A stretch of 64,000 nt of DNA from Nitrospirota bacterium (GCA_020846775.1 JADLDG010000097.1:1-64000), one strand, 5' to 3'. Counted from the stretch's first letter, positions 17,410-27,327 are shown. The notes: generated from the letters alone by a model not told the origin. Made by a program: numbers and translations.

Positions 17410-19332
17410 CTAAGCTGGAAGCGTAAAGATAAATTCACTCCCCTTTCCAACCTCGCTGGTCACCCATATTTTCCCGCCGTGCATCTCGATGACGTTTTTT
17501 GCGATAAATAGTCCCAATCCGGTCCCTTTGGGTTCAAGAATCGAGTTCTTTTCAAGGCGATAGAATCTATCGAATATTCTGGGTTGTTCTTCTACCGGGA
17601 TGCCAACCCCGTTATCACTTATCCGGGCCTTAATAAAACCCTGACCATTATCAAGTTTAATCATAATTTTGCCTCCGGGCCTGGTATAGATAATGGCGTT
17701 ATCAACCAGATTAGTTATGACCTGTTCAATTTTGTCCCTGTCTACCAGTATTTGCCTCTCAGCATCTAATTTCACAAGGCTTATTTCAATCTGTTTCTGG
17801 ATGGCGATGGGACGAAGCCCATCAGATACCTCTTTGATCAGCTCAGATAGCAAAAGCGGGGTATAATTAAGCTTTATACCCCCGGCTTCAATGAGGGATA
17901 TATCAAGCAATTCATTGATCATCCGGATCAGGCGGTCTGCATTCTTAGCCATCCTCTCGAGATACTCCTCCTGTCTCAACGTCAAGTCTCCTGCTATCCT
18001 GTCTCGAAGATTATCTATAAACCCCTTTATTGATGTAAGAGGTGTTTTAAGTTCATGAGAGACGTGGGAGACAAATTCTGATTTAAGGCGGTCGATCTCC
18101 TTGAAATGTGTTACGTCATGCAGAACTGCAATCTTACCTAACAATTCACCTCTATTATCGCGGAAGGGAAATGATTTCATTTTGATTATCATGTAAAGTC
18201 CGGAATCAGGATTGTCTACACGGATCTCACCGTTTGAATCGCCGGAAGAGTCAAAGAGGCTTTCTTTTATACGTTCTCCGTTTATCAGCATCAGGCGGGC
18301 AGCGGGGTTGATCATGATGGTTTTTCCATTCTGATCAACAACAATGACACCGTCATCTATTTCATGCAGAATCCTCTCTGTCTTCATCTTCTCCTTACGA
18401 ATCTGAAAGAGCAATTTTTCCAGTTTATTCGTCCTTTCCAGAACCCTGTTTTCGAGGGTAAGATTAAGATCAGATTGCTTCTTGTTCATCCTTTCAAGCT
18501 GATGAATGTAGGATTTACACTCCTGTTCACGAAGACTGAGGGAAACGGTCATCTGATTGAAGATATCAGTCAGTTTCCCAATTTCGTCTTTTCCTGCAGG
18601 AGGGGCTTTCTGAGAGAGATCTCCCCTTGCGACCTTGTCAGCTACGGCAGCCAGCATTTCGAGAGGCTTCAGGTAGTGTTTTGTAAGGTAAAAGATGAGT
18701 ATAATCCCTCCTGCCATTACCGCGGCAGTAATCAGAATGGCTACCATCCACATCTCGCTAATCTGCTTATCCAGCGAGTATGATGATAGCTCGATAACAA
18801 CGTCTCCAAGTTTTGCCGGATTATCACTGGTTCGTTTTTCTAATTTAGTCTCTTCAAGGAGCTCGATCGGAAAATTATTCAACGCAGGGGACAAATAATG
18901 TACAGGATATGATACGAAATAATGTTTTAGGCCATCCCTGGAGGTAACGTATGTTACAATAGCAGTATCGCTGAAATCAGCATTATCTGCAGCTCTGGAT
19001 GGCATATTTTCCCCTGAGGGCAGCGCTTCCCTTAATTTGGCTTTCTGAGCCAGGGGCTTTCCATGAGAATCCAGTATTGTGACAGAAACGATTTCACGGG
19101 CCTGAAGGACGCCGCTGATAAGTTCTTCAAGTATAATCCTGTCCTCAGTGATAATTCCATACCGGCTGTTATTGGCCAGGGTTTGAGCAATTAGAACGCT
19201 GTTTCTGATAAAGGTTTCAATCATGCTCATCTTAGTCTTGTGGAAGAATGAGAGACTGAGTGAAGCACAGATTAATACGATGACCAGGCTGAAGAAGAAA
19301 GACAACTTGAATTTTATAGAATATCCTCTCAT
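17410..19332 (-). CDS. Membrane sensor histidine kinase (CHASE8-like, HAMP, PAS)
   Basis: A 640-residue inner-membrane kinase. TM1 lies near 8-28, a periplasmic sensor of about 160 residues follows (ANNSRYGIITEDRIILEELI resembles CHASE8/Cache-like domains), and TM2 is near 192-215. HAMP covers 216-270, followed by a coiled coil (about 280-320) and a PAS domain (about 322-420). The HisKA motif HVSHELKTPLTS is near 436. A complete ATPase domain has NLVDNAIIY, ISDNGVGIP, FDRFYR and GTGLGLFIAK. It is the last gene of the operon NtrC regulator, binding protein, kinase, starting 18 bp after the binding protein stop. The binding protein may present a ligand to the periplasmic domain (inference). Confidence 0.92.
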   Translation of the reverse strand: MRGYSIKFKLSFFFSLVIVLICASLSLSFFHKTKMSMIETFIRNSVLIAQTLANNSRYGIITEDRIILEELISGVLQAREIVSVTILDSHGKPLAQKAKLREALPSGENMPSRAADNADFSDTAIVTYVTSRDGLKHYFVSYPVHYLSPALNNFPIELLEETKLEKRTSDNPAKLGDVVIELSSYSLDKQISEMWMVAILITAAVMAGGIILIFYLTKHYLKPLEMLAAVADKVARGDLSQKAPPAGKDEIGKLTDIFNQMTVSLSLREQECKSYIHQLERMNKKQSDLNLTLENRVLERTNKLEKLLFQIRKEKMKTERILHEIDDGVIVVDQNGKTIMINPAARLMLINGERIKESLFDSSGDSNGEIRVDNPDSGLYMIIKMKSFPFRDNRGELLGKIAVLHDVTHFKEIDRLKSEFVSHVSHELKTPLTSIKGFIDNLRDRIAGDLTLRQEEYLERMAKNADRLIRMINELLDISLIEAGGIKLNYTPLLLSELIKEVSDGLRPIAIQKQIEISLVKLDAERQILVDRDKIEQVITNLVDNAIIYTRPGGKIMIKLDNGQGFIKARISDNGVGIPVEEQPRIFDRFYRLEKNSILEPKGTGLGLFIAKNVIEMHGGKIWVTSEVGKGSEFIFTLPA

Positions 19333-19350
19333 GAAATATACTCATTCTCA

Positions 19351-20316
19351 CTATTTTAGACTTGTATTTATTGCCGGGGTATATAGTTCTAACTCTTCCC
19401 GTAGGGAATACATCGCCTCCCGGTTGATTTTAATGCCCATCTTCTTAGCGACCATAATGTTAATTGATGTCTGGAGTTTTTTTACCGTGTTGACAGCTTC
19501 GGCAGCAGGAGGGGGCTTCCCTTGCAGGATGTTGTTGGCCAATCGCCCCGCCTCTATCCCTACCGTGTGATAGTCAGGGGAGAAGGTTAACAAGGCCCCT
19601 CTGCTTAGCAGATCCTTAGAGAAGGCTATAACCGGGATCCTGCTCTCGAACGTCTTAAGAAAAATAAACTCCAGGGACTCGGGCGTTACCACAGTGCTAT
19701 CAGGAATTAACCAGAGGAGATCAATCTCGTTCTGTATATCCCTGAATGCATCCGGCATCTCTTTAATTGAAGATACCTCCTTTGTCGTCAGAGTAAATCC
19801 CCAAGTCTGAGCTATCTGCATGTCCTTCTCGACTATCCTTTTGGATTTTGCAGGGTCATAAAGGATTCCGATCTTTTTTGCCTCCGGGAAGAGTTCTCTT
19901 AGCCGGCGGATGGCCTCGAACGAGCTGATGTTAAGGTTTACACCAGTCAGGTTGCTTCCGGATATGGAGAATAGGTCAGGGTTAAAGACCATACAGTAGA
20001 CAATGGGGGTATGCTGAAAATTATTCTTTGCTGTCACAGTGGCCAGGAGGCCTACTGAAATAATAAGATCCGGAAGATGCCTTTTGATTTCCCTTACGAC
20101 CCTGCCTGATTCTTCCAAATCGCCTTTCAGGTCAAACTCCCTCATTTTCCCGTCATAGATACTCTTTATACCGGTCACGGCTTCACGATAGACAGGAAGT
20201 TCCTGGCTCATGATTACAGCAATCTCCTTTCCATCTGCATGATCTGCTGCAAATGCAAGAAAACTGATCATAGAGGAAAGGACAAAGATCACAAGGATGC
20301 CAAGCCTATTAATCAA
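19351..20316 (-). CDS. Orphan ABC-type substrate-binding protein (PF04392-like), SBP2
   Basis: A 321-residue periplasmic binding protein, paralogous to SBP1 at 7165-8064. They share the blocks MSQELPVY/TSQELPIY, DLKGDLEESGRVVREIK, GLLATVTAKNNF, HTPIVYCMVFNP and GALLTFSPDY. A signal peptide covers about residues 1-23. The start is TTG: its codon overlaps the NtrC stop (TTGA) and AAGGAGG lies just upstream, so the non-ATG start is well supported. There is no ABC permease or ATPase nearby. Its place between an NtrC regulator and a membrane kinase suggests that it works as the sensor's ligand-binding partner rather than in transport. Confidence 0.87.
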   Translation of the reverse strand: MINRLGILVIFVLSSMISFLAFAADHADGKEIAVIMSQELPVYREAVTGIKSIYDGKMREFDLKGDLEESGRVVREIKRHLPDLIISVGLLATVTAKNNFQHTPIVYCMVFNPDLFSISGSNLTGVNLNISSFEAIRRLRELFPEAKKIGILYDPAKSKRIVEKDMQIAQTWGFTLTTKEVSSIKEMPDAFRDIQNEIDLLWLIPDSTVVTPESLEFIFLKTFESRIPVIAFSKDLLSRGALLTFSPDYHTVGIEAGRLANNILQGKPPPAAEAVNTVKKLQTSINIMVAKKMGIKINREAMYSLREELELYTPAINTSLK

Positions 20317-21686
20317 TTATCCTCCTTAACATAGTCTCTAATATTTAACTTTCTGATCAAACGGGCCAGATAGGTTCTCTGGAGATTAAGCAGATTCGCT
20401 GCTTTAGCCTGATTACCGCCTGTTTGCTGCATGGCACGAAGGATTACCTCCCTCTGGCAGCGCACTACTGATTCATGATATGGTTTTATAGTGTGAGGAT
20501 CTTCCATCTTAAGATTGTATGTTGGAAATGGCAGGTCAAGGGGAGTGATCTCTTTACTGCTATCATCAGCCAAAACAACAGCCCGTTCAATAATATTTTT
20601 TAGTTCTCTGACATTTCCGGGCCAATGATAGTTGATCAGGTGCTCCATTGCCTCGGGAGAAATCTTCATTACGGGTCGCTTAATCTCCCTGCATGCATCA
20701 TTGAGAAAGAAAGAGATGAGATTTGGGATATCCTCTTTGCGCTCCTTCAGAAGTGGAAGCTGGATCGAAACTACATTGAGGCGAAAAAATAGATCATCCC
20801 TGAATTTCCCCTCTTGAACCCTCTTATAGAGATTTTGATTTGTTGCCGCAATGGTCCGGATGTCTATCCGTATTGGCCGGTATCCACCTACACGTTCAAA
20901 CTCGCGTTCCTGAAGAACCCTGAGCAGTTTTGCCTGAAGTTCAGGTTTTAAGTCACCGATCTCATCGAAAAATACTGTGCCTCCGTCAGCAATCTCGAGT
21001 TTTCCCCGTTTCATTGCATATGCCCCTGTAAATGCCCCTTTCTCATGTCCGAACAGTTCACTTTCAAACAGCTCATCCCGCAAGGCAACACTATTTACAA
21101 CAACAAATGGTTTTTTTGACCGTTCACTCCTGCGATGGATAAAACGGGCAAACATCTCTTTACCTGTCCCGCTTCCCCCGAGGAGAAGTACTGTCGAAGA
21201 AGTTCCGGCGACCTTCTGCGCCATTTCCAGGGCTTCTCTTATTTTCTGAGACTCACCTATAATGCCGGGGAACGAGGCATCAATTTCACCCTGAAGATAG
21301 AGATTGTTTCTCCGCAGAGCCCTGTAGTCGAGGGCCTTTTTGATCACTATATCAAGGTGGTCAGGAGAGAATGGTTTTGTTACGAAGTCGAAGGCACCTG
21401 CCTTCATTGCAGCTACAGCATTCTCAATTGTTCCAAAGGCGGTCAGTACAATGATTGGCAGTTGCGGGTTATCCTTAAGGCGCTTAATTACCTCCATCCC
21501 ATCCATTATGGGCATCTGGAGATCCAAGATCACTATATCCGGTTCGTGACTGTCAATGGATTTCAGGGCCTCCTGCCCGTTTCCAGCAGTCATTACATGG
21601 TATCCCAGTTTTTCAAGACGATCTTTAATTATCGTCCTGATATCCTCGTCATCATCAACCAGAAGAATTGTTTCATGCATGTTCAT
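20313..21686 (-). CDS. NtrC-family sigma-54-dependent response regulator
   Basis: A 457-residue two-component activator. The receiver domain (1-125) has the acidic DDDED cluster and phospho-acceptor Asp55 in ILDLQMP. The AAA+ domain (about 145-385) has a Walker A of the form GGSGTGKE, the sigma-54 contact loop GAFTGA (in EKGAFTGAYAMKRG) and GTVFFDEIGDL as Walker B. A Fis-type helix-turn-helix lies near 415-455 (GNQAKAANLLNLQRTYLARL). It is the first gene of the operon with SBP2 and the membrane kinase. The intact GAFTGA loop means it should activate sigma-54 promoters, and four candidates were found in this window. Confidence 0.95.
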   Translation of the reverse strand: MNMHETILLVDDDEDIRTIIKDRLEKLGYHVMTAGNGQEALKSIDSHEPDIVILDLQMPIMDGMEVIKRLKDNPQLPIIVLTAFGTIENAVAAMKAGAFDFVTKPFSPDHLDIVIKKALDYRALRRNNLYLQGEIDASFPGIIGESQKIREALEMAQKVAGTSSTVLLLGGSGTGKEMFARFIHRRSERSKKPFVVVNSVALRDELFESELFGHEKGAFTGAYAMKRGKLEIADGGTVFFDEIGDLKPELQAKLLRVLQEREFERVGGYRPIRIDIRTIAATNQNLYKRVQEGKFRDDLFFRLNVVSIQLPLLKERKEDIPNLISFFLNDACREIKRPVMKISPEAMEHLINYHWPGNVRELKNIIERAVVLADDSSKEITPLDLPFPTYNLKMEDPHTIKPYHESVVRCQREVILRAMQQTGGNQAKAANLLNLQRTYLARLIRKLNIRDYVKEDN

Positions 21687-21814
21687 ATTTTTACATTCCT
21701 GCTATCCAGAGTCAGCTGGTAAGGGGATGGATTAACTGTCGGTGGTATGCGCATAACTCGTATTTTGAGCAAATTATATTTGTGACGGTTGATTCTGTCA
21801 ATACGTTATAGGAC

Positions 21815-21830
21815 AGCAAGAATCAGACCA
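21815..21830 (-). promoter_or_regulatory. Candidate sigma-54 promoter of the NtrC/SBP2/kinase operon
   Basis: On the minus strand TGGTCTG-ATTC-TTGCT matches the consensus at 9 of 12 positions, with GG and GC in register. It lies about 130 bp upstream of the regulator start. It would allow autoactivation. The rest of the 336-bp gap (21687-22022) shows nothing else recognisable. Confidence 0.45.
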
Positions 21831-22022
21831 GTAGAGGCGCCGGACATCGTATTCGGTAAGAATTGATTCAAATGTAATGATATTAATGAGTTATAGTTAT
21901 AGTAAATGACCCGATTTTGAAGTGGAATAAAATAAGAATGCGATTAATTTGATCCATTAGTTGCTTTGTATCTAATCAGATACACTGCCATATCCTGCTG
22001 AGTTGTATCCATATTGTCTTTA

Positions 22023-22742
22023 TTATATTGGTCTCAATATTATGATGCCGGCTTTACCGGTCAGGTATTCTGTCAACTCTTCATCAATAACCTTATATGT
22101 ATCTTTGCGTGATGATGCGTGACGAAGACATATCCTGCCGCCATCTTTTATAATAATGCCTGTGTGAGTTACATCCAATCCTTCATTGCCGGAATAAATG
22201 CCTGCATAATCTCCGGTCATTAACCGTGCCATGACATTGCTATTTATTGCGTTAACTGGTATGAAGGAGATCTCTCTCTGCGTGACACATATCCCGTGGA
22301 GCAAAAACGTCCCGTCACTCCTTAGATTTAAGTTTTTCATGATTCTAACAGTATTTTTCGCCCCGATTATCGAAGTTACATCATCCACTGTCTTAGGCGT
22401 GTAACCAACCCAGTCTGAAAAGAAATGTCTCCTGCCTTCATATGTCACTGCTCCATTCCTGTATCTAACCATCTTCAGATTCTTTGTAAATTCAGAGTAA
22501 GACCCGGAAAGGCGCATTGCCTCAACATATTCAATAAATGTAATGCAGTCCACCCCTTCAAGGTTTATGATGAGGACTTCTGGAACACTTACGCTGCCGC
22601 TCAAAGAAGCTTCTTTGTAGGGTGTGTTGAGTAATTGCCTGGAGATGAAGTCAATGCGCCCACCGATATCCGTCAATGCAGCGGCTTCATGTATTATTCC
22701 ATCTATAAGTGCTGTCGTCCATTTACCTAAGTGAGTTATCAT
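22023..22742 (-). CDS. DUF1460 family, NlpC/P60-like amidase
   Basis: A 239-residue protein resembling the DUF1460 (PF07313) family of N-acetylmuramoyl-L-alanine amidase-like, NlpC/P60-fold proteins. The predicted catalytic Cys is in NLEGVDCITFIEYVEA near residue 84. The His is in LDVTHTGIIIK near 192, followed by ICLRHASSRKDTY. No clear signal peptide is visible, so it may act in the cytoplasm. It lies downstream of the pilus operon with a 94-bp gap and a different likely role. A part in peptidoglycan recycling alongside NagZ, AmpG, AnmK and MurQ is plausible but inferred. Confidence 0.75.
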   Translation of the reverse strand: MITHLGKWTTALIDGIIHEAAALTDIGGRIDFISRQLLNTPYKEASLSGSVSVPEVLIINLEGVDCITFIEYVEAMRLSGSYSEFTKNLKMVRYRNGAVTYEGRRHFFSDWVGYTPKTVDDVTSIIGAKNTVRIMKNLNLRSDGTFLLHGICVTQREISFIPVNAINSNVMARLMTGDYAGIYSGNEGLDVTHTGIIIKDGGRICLRHASSRKDTYKVIDEELTEYLTGKAGIIILRPI

Positions 22743-22836
22743 GAATTTTAGTTTATGCCAGATTATTGTAAGAAAACAAGGGGGTGGGGCGACATCCTGA
22801 TGGGATCTTCCCTGAGTCCAAAAAATTAAAATAAAG

Positions 22837-24051
22837 TCATGCGGTTCCTATCTTTGCTACAAGATCATAAACAGGTAGCAGCAGTCCCATGATAATCAGC
22901 GCAAAGAGAAGCCCTATTACAGCAATGACGATCGGTTCAATCATCGTACCTATCTTTTGGGAAATATCGTCAAGTTCCCTGAGGTAATGGTCTGAGAGAT
23001 GTAGAAATTTCTCATCCAGATTTCCACTCGTCTCTCCCACATCTATCATTCTTGTAACCAGTTTTGGAAATACCTTCTGCTTTCCTATAGCATCCGATAT
23101 CCTGCTCCCCAGGGCGATCTCCTCCCTTATCCTGAAAACAGAGTCTTTAAAGACCTCATTGCCAATCACGTCAGAAATCGTCTCAAGTGACCTGTCAATG
23201 GTAATACCGGCAACCGTAAGTATTCTTAACTGTTCAGAGAAGAGGGCAAGGAGCCTGTTGTAGGTAACATGTTTAATCACAGGTAGTTTTATTGTTAAAA
23301 GATCAAGATAATATCGGGTCTTTTGCCGTCGTCTGAGCAGCTTGATGCCAAACAGCAATACGACTGGAGTGATCAGCAGCATGTACCAGGAATTCCTGCA
23401 GAAATCGCTCATATACAGCAGTATCCTTGTTGGCAGGGGTAAGTCCAGACTCATGTTTTTAAATATCTCCATCACCTTAGGCAGGACGTATATAAGCCAG
23501 AATAACAGGGCACCCAGGGTTGAAACTATGGCAAAGGCAGGATAGATGAGCGCCCTCTTGATGGAAGAGGAAAGGTTTTCCATCTTCTCAAGGTGGATTG
23601 CCACATCTGAGAAACTTCTTTCAAGATTGCCGGTTTCTTCACCCACCCTGCTGAGTCGGACAAAGATATCCGGAAAAACATGACAGCCGGCAGCTGCATC
23701 GGAGAAACTGGATCCAAATTCAATCTTCCTTCGTATGCTGTAAATAGTCTGTTGAAAATACTTGTTATCCATACCATCGGCTATATCAGAAAGGGCTGAC
23801 AGGATAGGGATGCCGGATCTCAGCATGATGGAGAAGTCTTTTGCAAACTCAATAATCTCAGGCCGCCTGATGCTCCTCATGTCAGCAAATTTACGGATGG
23901 ATGAACTTACAGGGTTTAATTTCCTGAGTGTAATAACATATAGACCGGATGAGGAGATATCATCACGCGCATTCTCTGGATTGTTCCCCTCTATTGCCCC
24001 CCTGATCAGGATGCCTTCACTATTCACGGCTGAATACGAATAAAATGCCAT
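22837..24051 (-). CDS. Type IV pilus/T2SS inner-membrane platform protein (PilC/GspF)
   Basis: A 404-residue polytopic protein with two related halves, each a GspF domain. The first covers about 65-190 (FAKDFSIMLRSGIPILSAL, VGEETGNL) and the second about 265-390 (FSEQLRILTVAGITIDRSL, DVGETSGNLDEKF). Three hydrophobic helices anchor it (near 168-190, 215-235 and 375-395). It is the platform on which the assembly ATPase acts during pilus fibre building. The start codon overlaps the ATPase stop by one base (TAATG), and it is the last gene of the pilus operon. Confidence 0.93.
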   Translation of the reverse strand: MAFYSYSAVNSEGILIRGAIEGNNPENARDDISSSGLYVITLRKLNPVSSSIRKFADMRSIRRPEIIEFAKDFSIMLRSGIPILSALSDIADGMDNKYFQQTIYSIRRKIEFGSSFSDAAAGCHVFPDIFVRLSRVGEETGNLERSFSDVAIHLEKMENLSSSIKRALIYPAFAIVSTLGALLFWLIYVLPKVMEIFKNMSLDLPLPTRILLYMSDFCRNSWYMLLITPVVLLFGIKLLRRRQKTRYYLDLLTIKLPVIKHVTYNRLLALFSEQLRILTVAGITIDRSLETISDVIGNEVFKDSVFRIREEIALGSRISDAIGKQKVFPKLVTRMIDVGETSGNLDEKFLHLSDHYLRELDDISQKIGTMIEPIVIAVIGLLFALIIMGLLLPVYDLVAKIGTA

Positions 24052-25703
24052 TATCCAACCACCCTCAGCACCTCTTCAAAGGTTGTTATCCCATCCATAG
24101 CCTTTTTGATCCCATTCTCCCTCATGGGTTTCATGCCATTTCTTCGGGCAGAATCCCATATTGATTTTACAGCGCCATTTGAATCGATGAGGTCCTTAAT
24201 TTCATCTGATACAATAAGAATTTCACCAATAACGGTACGACCGATATAGCCGGTATGATTGCATGCCCGGCAACCTTCACCCCTGTATTCTGTCATTGTT
24301 TTTCCTTCAACTTCAGCAAAACCCAGTTCTGTCAGTTCTCCGGGGGCAAAGATATGCTCTTTTCGACAATAACCGCATACCTTTCTTATAAGCCTCTGGG
24401 AAATAACGGCCAGAAGGGCTGAGGAAAGCAGAAAACGGTCAACATCAAGATCTATCAAGCGCGGGATGACTGTAGCCGAATCATTGGTATGGATAGTGCT
24501 CAACACCAGATGTCCCGTAATAGAAGCCCTGATGGCGATCCGGGCCGTCTCCTCATCCCTGATCTCTCCAATGAGCATTGCATCAGGGTCCTGCCTCATG
24601 AAACTTTTTCCTGCCACGGCAAAGCCATATCCTGACTTTGAGGAGACCTGCGTCTGTTTGATCATGCTCAACTTGTATTCCACCGGGTCCTCAACCGTCA
24701 ATACGTTCTTCTCAATGATATTTATCTCCCTGAGCGCTGAATAGAGGGTCGTAGTCTTACCACTCCCAGTAGGACCAGCGACAATAATCATACCGTGAGG
24801 TTTTGAAAAAAGCTGCTTCAACTCTTTCGTGTCATGCTCCTCAAAGCCCAGCCCTACCATACTCAAAAGTGCTCTCGTCCCGCTAAGCACCCTCATTACA
24901 AGGTTTTCACCGTAAATCGTCGGTACAAGAGAGACGCGAATCTCATAGACTTTATTCATTAGAGGAAAACTGAAGGAGCCCCCCTGTGGAAGCCTCTGTT
25001 CTGCAATGTCAAGGTTTGATAAAATCTTGATTCTTGATATTACACCGCTGTGCACCGACTTTGGAAGACAGTATATATACTGTAGTACGCCGTCTATCCT
25101 GCAAAAGATGTCCAGGGTTTCATGCTCCGGAGAAATATGAATGTCTGATGCATTTCTCCTGATGCCGTCCATAATCAGGAATTCCGTCAACGAGGAGATC
25201 ATAGTCCCGGAGACCTCGACTCCCCTTTTCAGGTCACTGATAATGGCTTCTATCCTCTGATGTATAGGGTTCTTCAGGAAGAAGTATGCCTTTTCGAGAG
25301 TTTCATAAAAGGTTTCCGAAGCGACCATGTAAACATTCGGGGCCTTTCCGCTGAGACGAGTAGCAACATCTATAGCATGAATATTATTGGGATTAATCAT
25401 GCCTATGCTCAAAACGCCATCCTCTATTTCCAGTGGCATGAAGCCCGTAGATTCAGCAATCTCACGGGAGACCAGCTTGAGGGCTTCGTCGGAAATGGCA
25501 TACCTGCTTAGATCAATGAACTCAATCCCTGCCTGCTCAGCCAGCACCTGTCCCATCTCCAGAGATGAGACAAACCCGAGTTTTATCAGTGTTTCTCCAA
25601 GGAGGGCCCCTGTGATAGACTGTTTTGCCATCGCTACCATGAATTGATCCTTGCTTAGAAGCCCCTTGGAAATAAGTAAATCACCAAGTTTAAGTGTCGC
25701 CAT
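24051..25703 (-). CDS. Type IV pilus/T2SS assembly ATPase (PilB/GspE/MshE)
   Basis: A 550-residue hexameric ATPase that powers pilin polymerisation. The N-terminal MshEN/GspE-N domain (1-150, LGDLLISKGLLSKDQF, GETLIKLGFVS) is of the kind that binds c-di-GMP in MshE. The core shows the Asp boxes, Walker A AGPTGSGKTTTLYSAL, the glutamate-rich Walker B region (MLIGEIRDEETARIAI), and the His box LSTIHTNDS. A tetracysteine zinc site (CGYCRKE and CRACNHTGY) marks the assembly rather than retraction class. No PilT gene is present in the window. It is followed at once by the platform gene. Confidence 0.95.
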   Translation of the reverse strand: MATLKLGDLLISKGLLSKDQFMVAMAKQSITGALLGETLIKLGFVSSLEMGQVLAEQAGIEFIDLSRYAISDEALKLVSREIAESTGFMPLEIEDGVLSIGMINPNNIHAIDVATRLSGKAPNVYMVASETFYETLEKAYFFLKNPIHQRIEAIISDLKRGVEVSGTMISSLTEFLIMDGIRRNASDIHISPEHETLDIFCRIDGVLQYIYCLPKSVHSGVISRIKILSNLDIAEQRLPQGGSFSFPLMNKVYEIRVSLVPTIYGENLVMRVLSGTRALLSMVGLGFEEHDTKELKQLFSKPHGMIIVAGPTGSGKTTTLYSALREINIIEKNVLTVEDPVEYKLSMIKQTQVSSKSGYGFAVAGKSFMRQDPDAMLIGEIRDEETARIAIRASITGHLVLSTIHTNDSATVIPRLIDLDVDRFLLSSALLAVISQRLIRKVCGYCRKEHIFAPGELTELGFAEVEGKTMTEYRGEGCRACNHTGYIGRTVIGEILIVSDEIKDLIDSNGAVKSIWDSARRNGMKPMRENGIKKAMDGITTFEEVLRVVG

Positions 25704-25755
25704 ATTTTATTTCTCCTGCACGTGACTTACAGTCTGCATGTCTATCTCAGAGAAT

Positions 25756-27327
25756 CTATATGGGATCAGATACAATGAGAGGTTTAAGCATGATAATCAG
25801 TTCAGTTTTTTCATAGCTCCTGTCACGGTTTTTAAACAGGTATCCGATAACCGGAATATTGGCAAGATAAGGAACATTGTTGTCTGCCAGCCTATCCTTA
25901 TTCTGAATCAGCCCTCCTATAATGACCATTTGACCGTCTTTGACCTGAACCGTCGTGCTTAGCTCCCGCAAGTCAACCGTTGGAAGGGAAAGCTCGACAG
26001 CGTTACCTGCGGCCCCGATAGTTTTATTGTTGAGCTTGACGAGATCGGTGATTATAGGCGAAATGGTAAGGGTTATATTATTATCATCTGAAGCGCTGAT
26101 GTACGGAACAATACCGAACACAATCCCCGATAGCACACTGCTCGTCTCAACAGAGTAGGTGACTGTAGGTACAGAGGTTGAGGTTCCAGTTGACGTGGTT
26201 TCCACTTTTGAAATGAAGTCCACCTTTCTTCCAACGCTCAGGAACGCAGTCTGACCGTTCATAATGTTCATCCTCGGGTTTGAAAGGACGTTGATATTAC
26301 CCTGCTGCTGCAGCGCCTTCAGGAGGGAGGTGAAATCGCCGCCCGTCAGAGAAAGATTGAAATTGGGAAGGGAGTTGAGTGGACTGGTAAATCCGGTAGT
26401 CCCAGCGGCAAGATTGCCAACATTATCCCACCCCCTTCCAAGGAAGCTCCAGTCAACTCCATACTGAATGCTGTCAGTCAGCTGCACTTCAACAATACGG
26501 GCTTCTACCAGCACCTGTCTTCTGAGGGTCTTTTTAAGGGTATTGATATAATTCTCAACCCTGCTGATATCCTTTCTCGATGCCGTTACCACGATAGTCC
26601 CGGTCATCCTGTTAATACTAAAACCGGCGCTAAACCCGGATGATCCTGACTTTGATTGTTGCTGGTTTGTTTGAATATTTAGAATCCCGGCTATACCTCT
26701 CTCAACAGAGTCCCAGAATTTGAAGGAATCTTTGTCTGTTTCAATCTTCTGTGTGATATTACCACTGACGCCGGCTGAACCGGTTTTTGTGTTTCCCAGC
26801 ATATCCCCGCCCACAATAATGGAATAGTCCTGGATCACAGAAGGTTGTCCGAATTCTAATATCCTTGTATCCATAAATTTAATAGTGAGAATATTGTTCC
26901 TGACTGTATAAAAATAATCAACCGAAGCGAGTACCGTATCAAGGACATCCTGTATATTCATATCCTTGAGAGTTATAGTGACCGGCGTTTCAGGATCTAC
27001 ACCCCTTTCTATGACCAGATTCAGAAAGGCAGATTCAGCAATTGTATACAGGACATCTCTGAGAGGCGTATTTCGCGCAGATATTGAGATCGTTTTTGTC
27101 TTCAATGATGATATTTCCTCGTTTACAGGAGCGGATTCAATCCTTGGTGTTATTTCAGCCTTTTCCTCAACCTTGACTTCCTCAGGGGGGATGCCGGCCT
27201 TTGTTGAGAATGACTCCAACGCTTGAGCCTTTCTTGCAAACTTGTCAGACGCACACGATGCAGTAAGCGACAAGATAAGGAGTCCCATCAACACAGAACG
27301 TGGTACACGACCACAAAATTTATTCAT
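25756..27327 (-). CDS. Pilus/T2SS secretin (MshL/PilQ/GspD-like)
   Basis: The outer-membrane channel of the pilus system, about 523 residues. A signal sequence ends near a Cys (LTASCASDK), possibly a lipidation site although the lipobox is not canonical. An STN/N0-like domain follows (RDVLYTIAESAFLNLVIERG), then a short-domain repeat region and the secretin C-domain (VLVEARIVEVQL, VLSNPRMNIMNGQTAFLSVG, VPYLANIPVIGYLFKNR). The start is set at the ATG at 27327, not the longer frame to 27351. It overlaps the previous stop as ATGA and has GGAGG eight bases upstream. Confidence 0.93.
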   Translation of the reverse strand: MNKFCGRVPRSVLMGLLILSLTASCASDKFARKAQALESFSTKAGIPPEEVKVEEKAEITPRIESAPVNEEISSLKTKTISISARNTPLRDVLYTIAESAFLNLVIERGVDPETPVTITLKDMNIQDVLDTVLASVDYFYTVRNNILTIKFMDTRILEFGQPSVIQDYSIIVGGDMLGNTKTGSAGVSGNITQKIETDKDSFKFWDSVERGIAGILNIQTNQQQSKSGSSGFSAGFSINRMTGTIVVTASRKDISRVENYINTLKKTLRRQVLVEARIVEVQLTDSIQYGVDWSFLGRGWDNVGNLAAGTTGFTSPLNSLPNFNLSLTGGDFTSLLKALQQQGNINVLSNPRMNIMNGQTAFLSVGRKVDFISKVETTSTGTSTSVPTVTYSVETSSVLSGIVFGIVPYISASDDNNITLTISPIITDLVKLNNKTIGAAGNAVELSLPTVDLRELSTTVQVKDGQMVIIGGLIQNKDRLADNNVPYLANIPVIGYLFKNRDRSYEKTELIIMLKPLIVSDPI

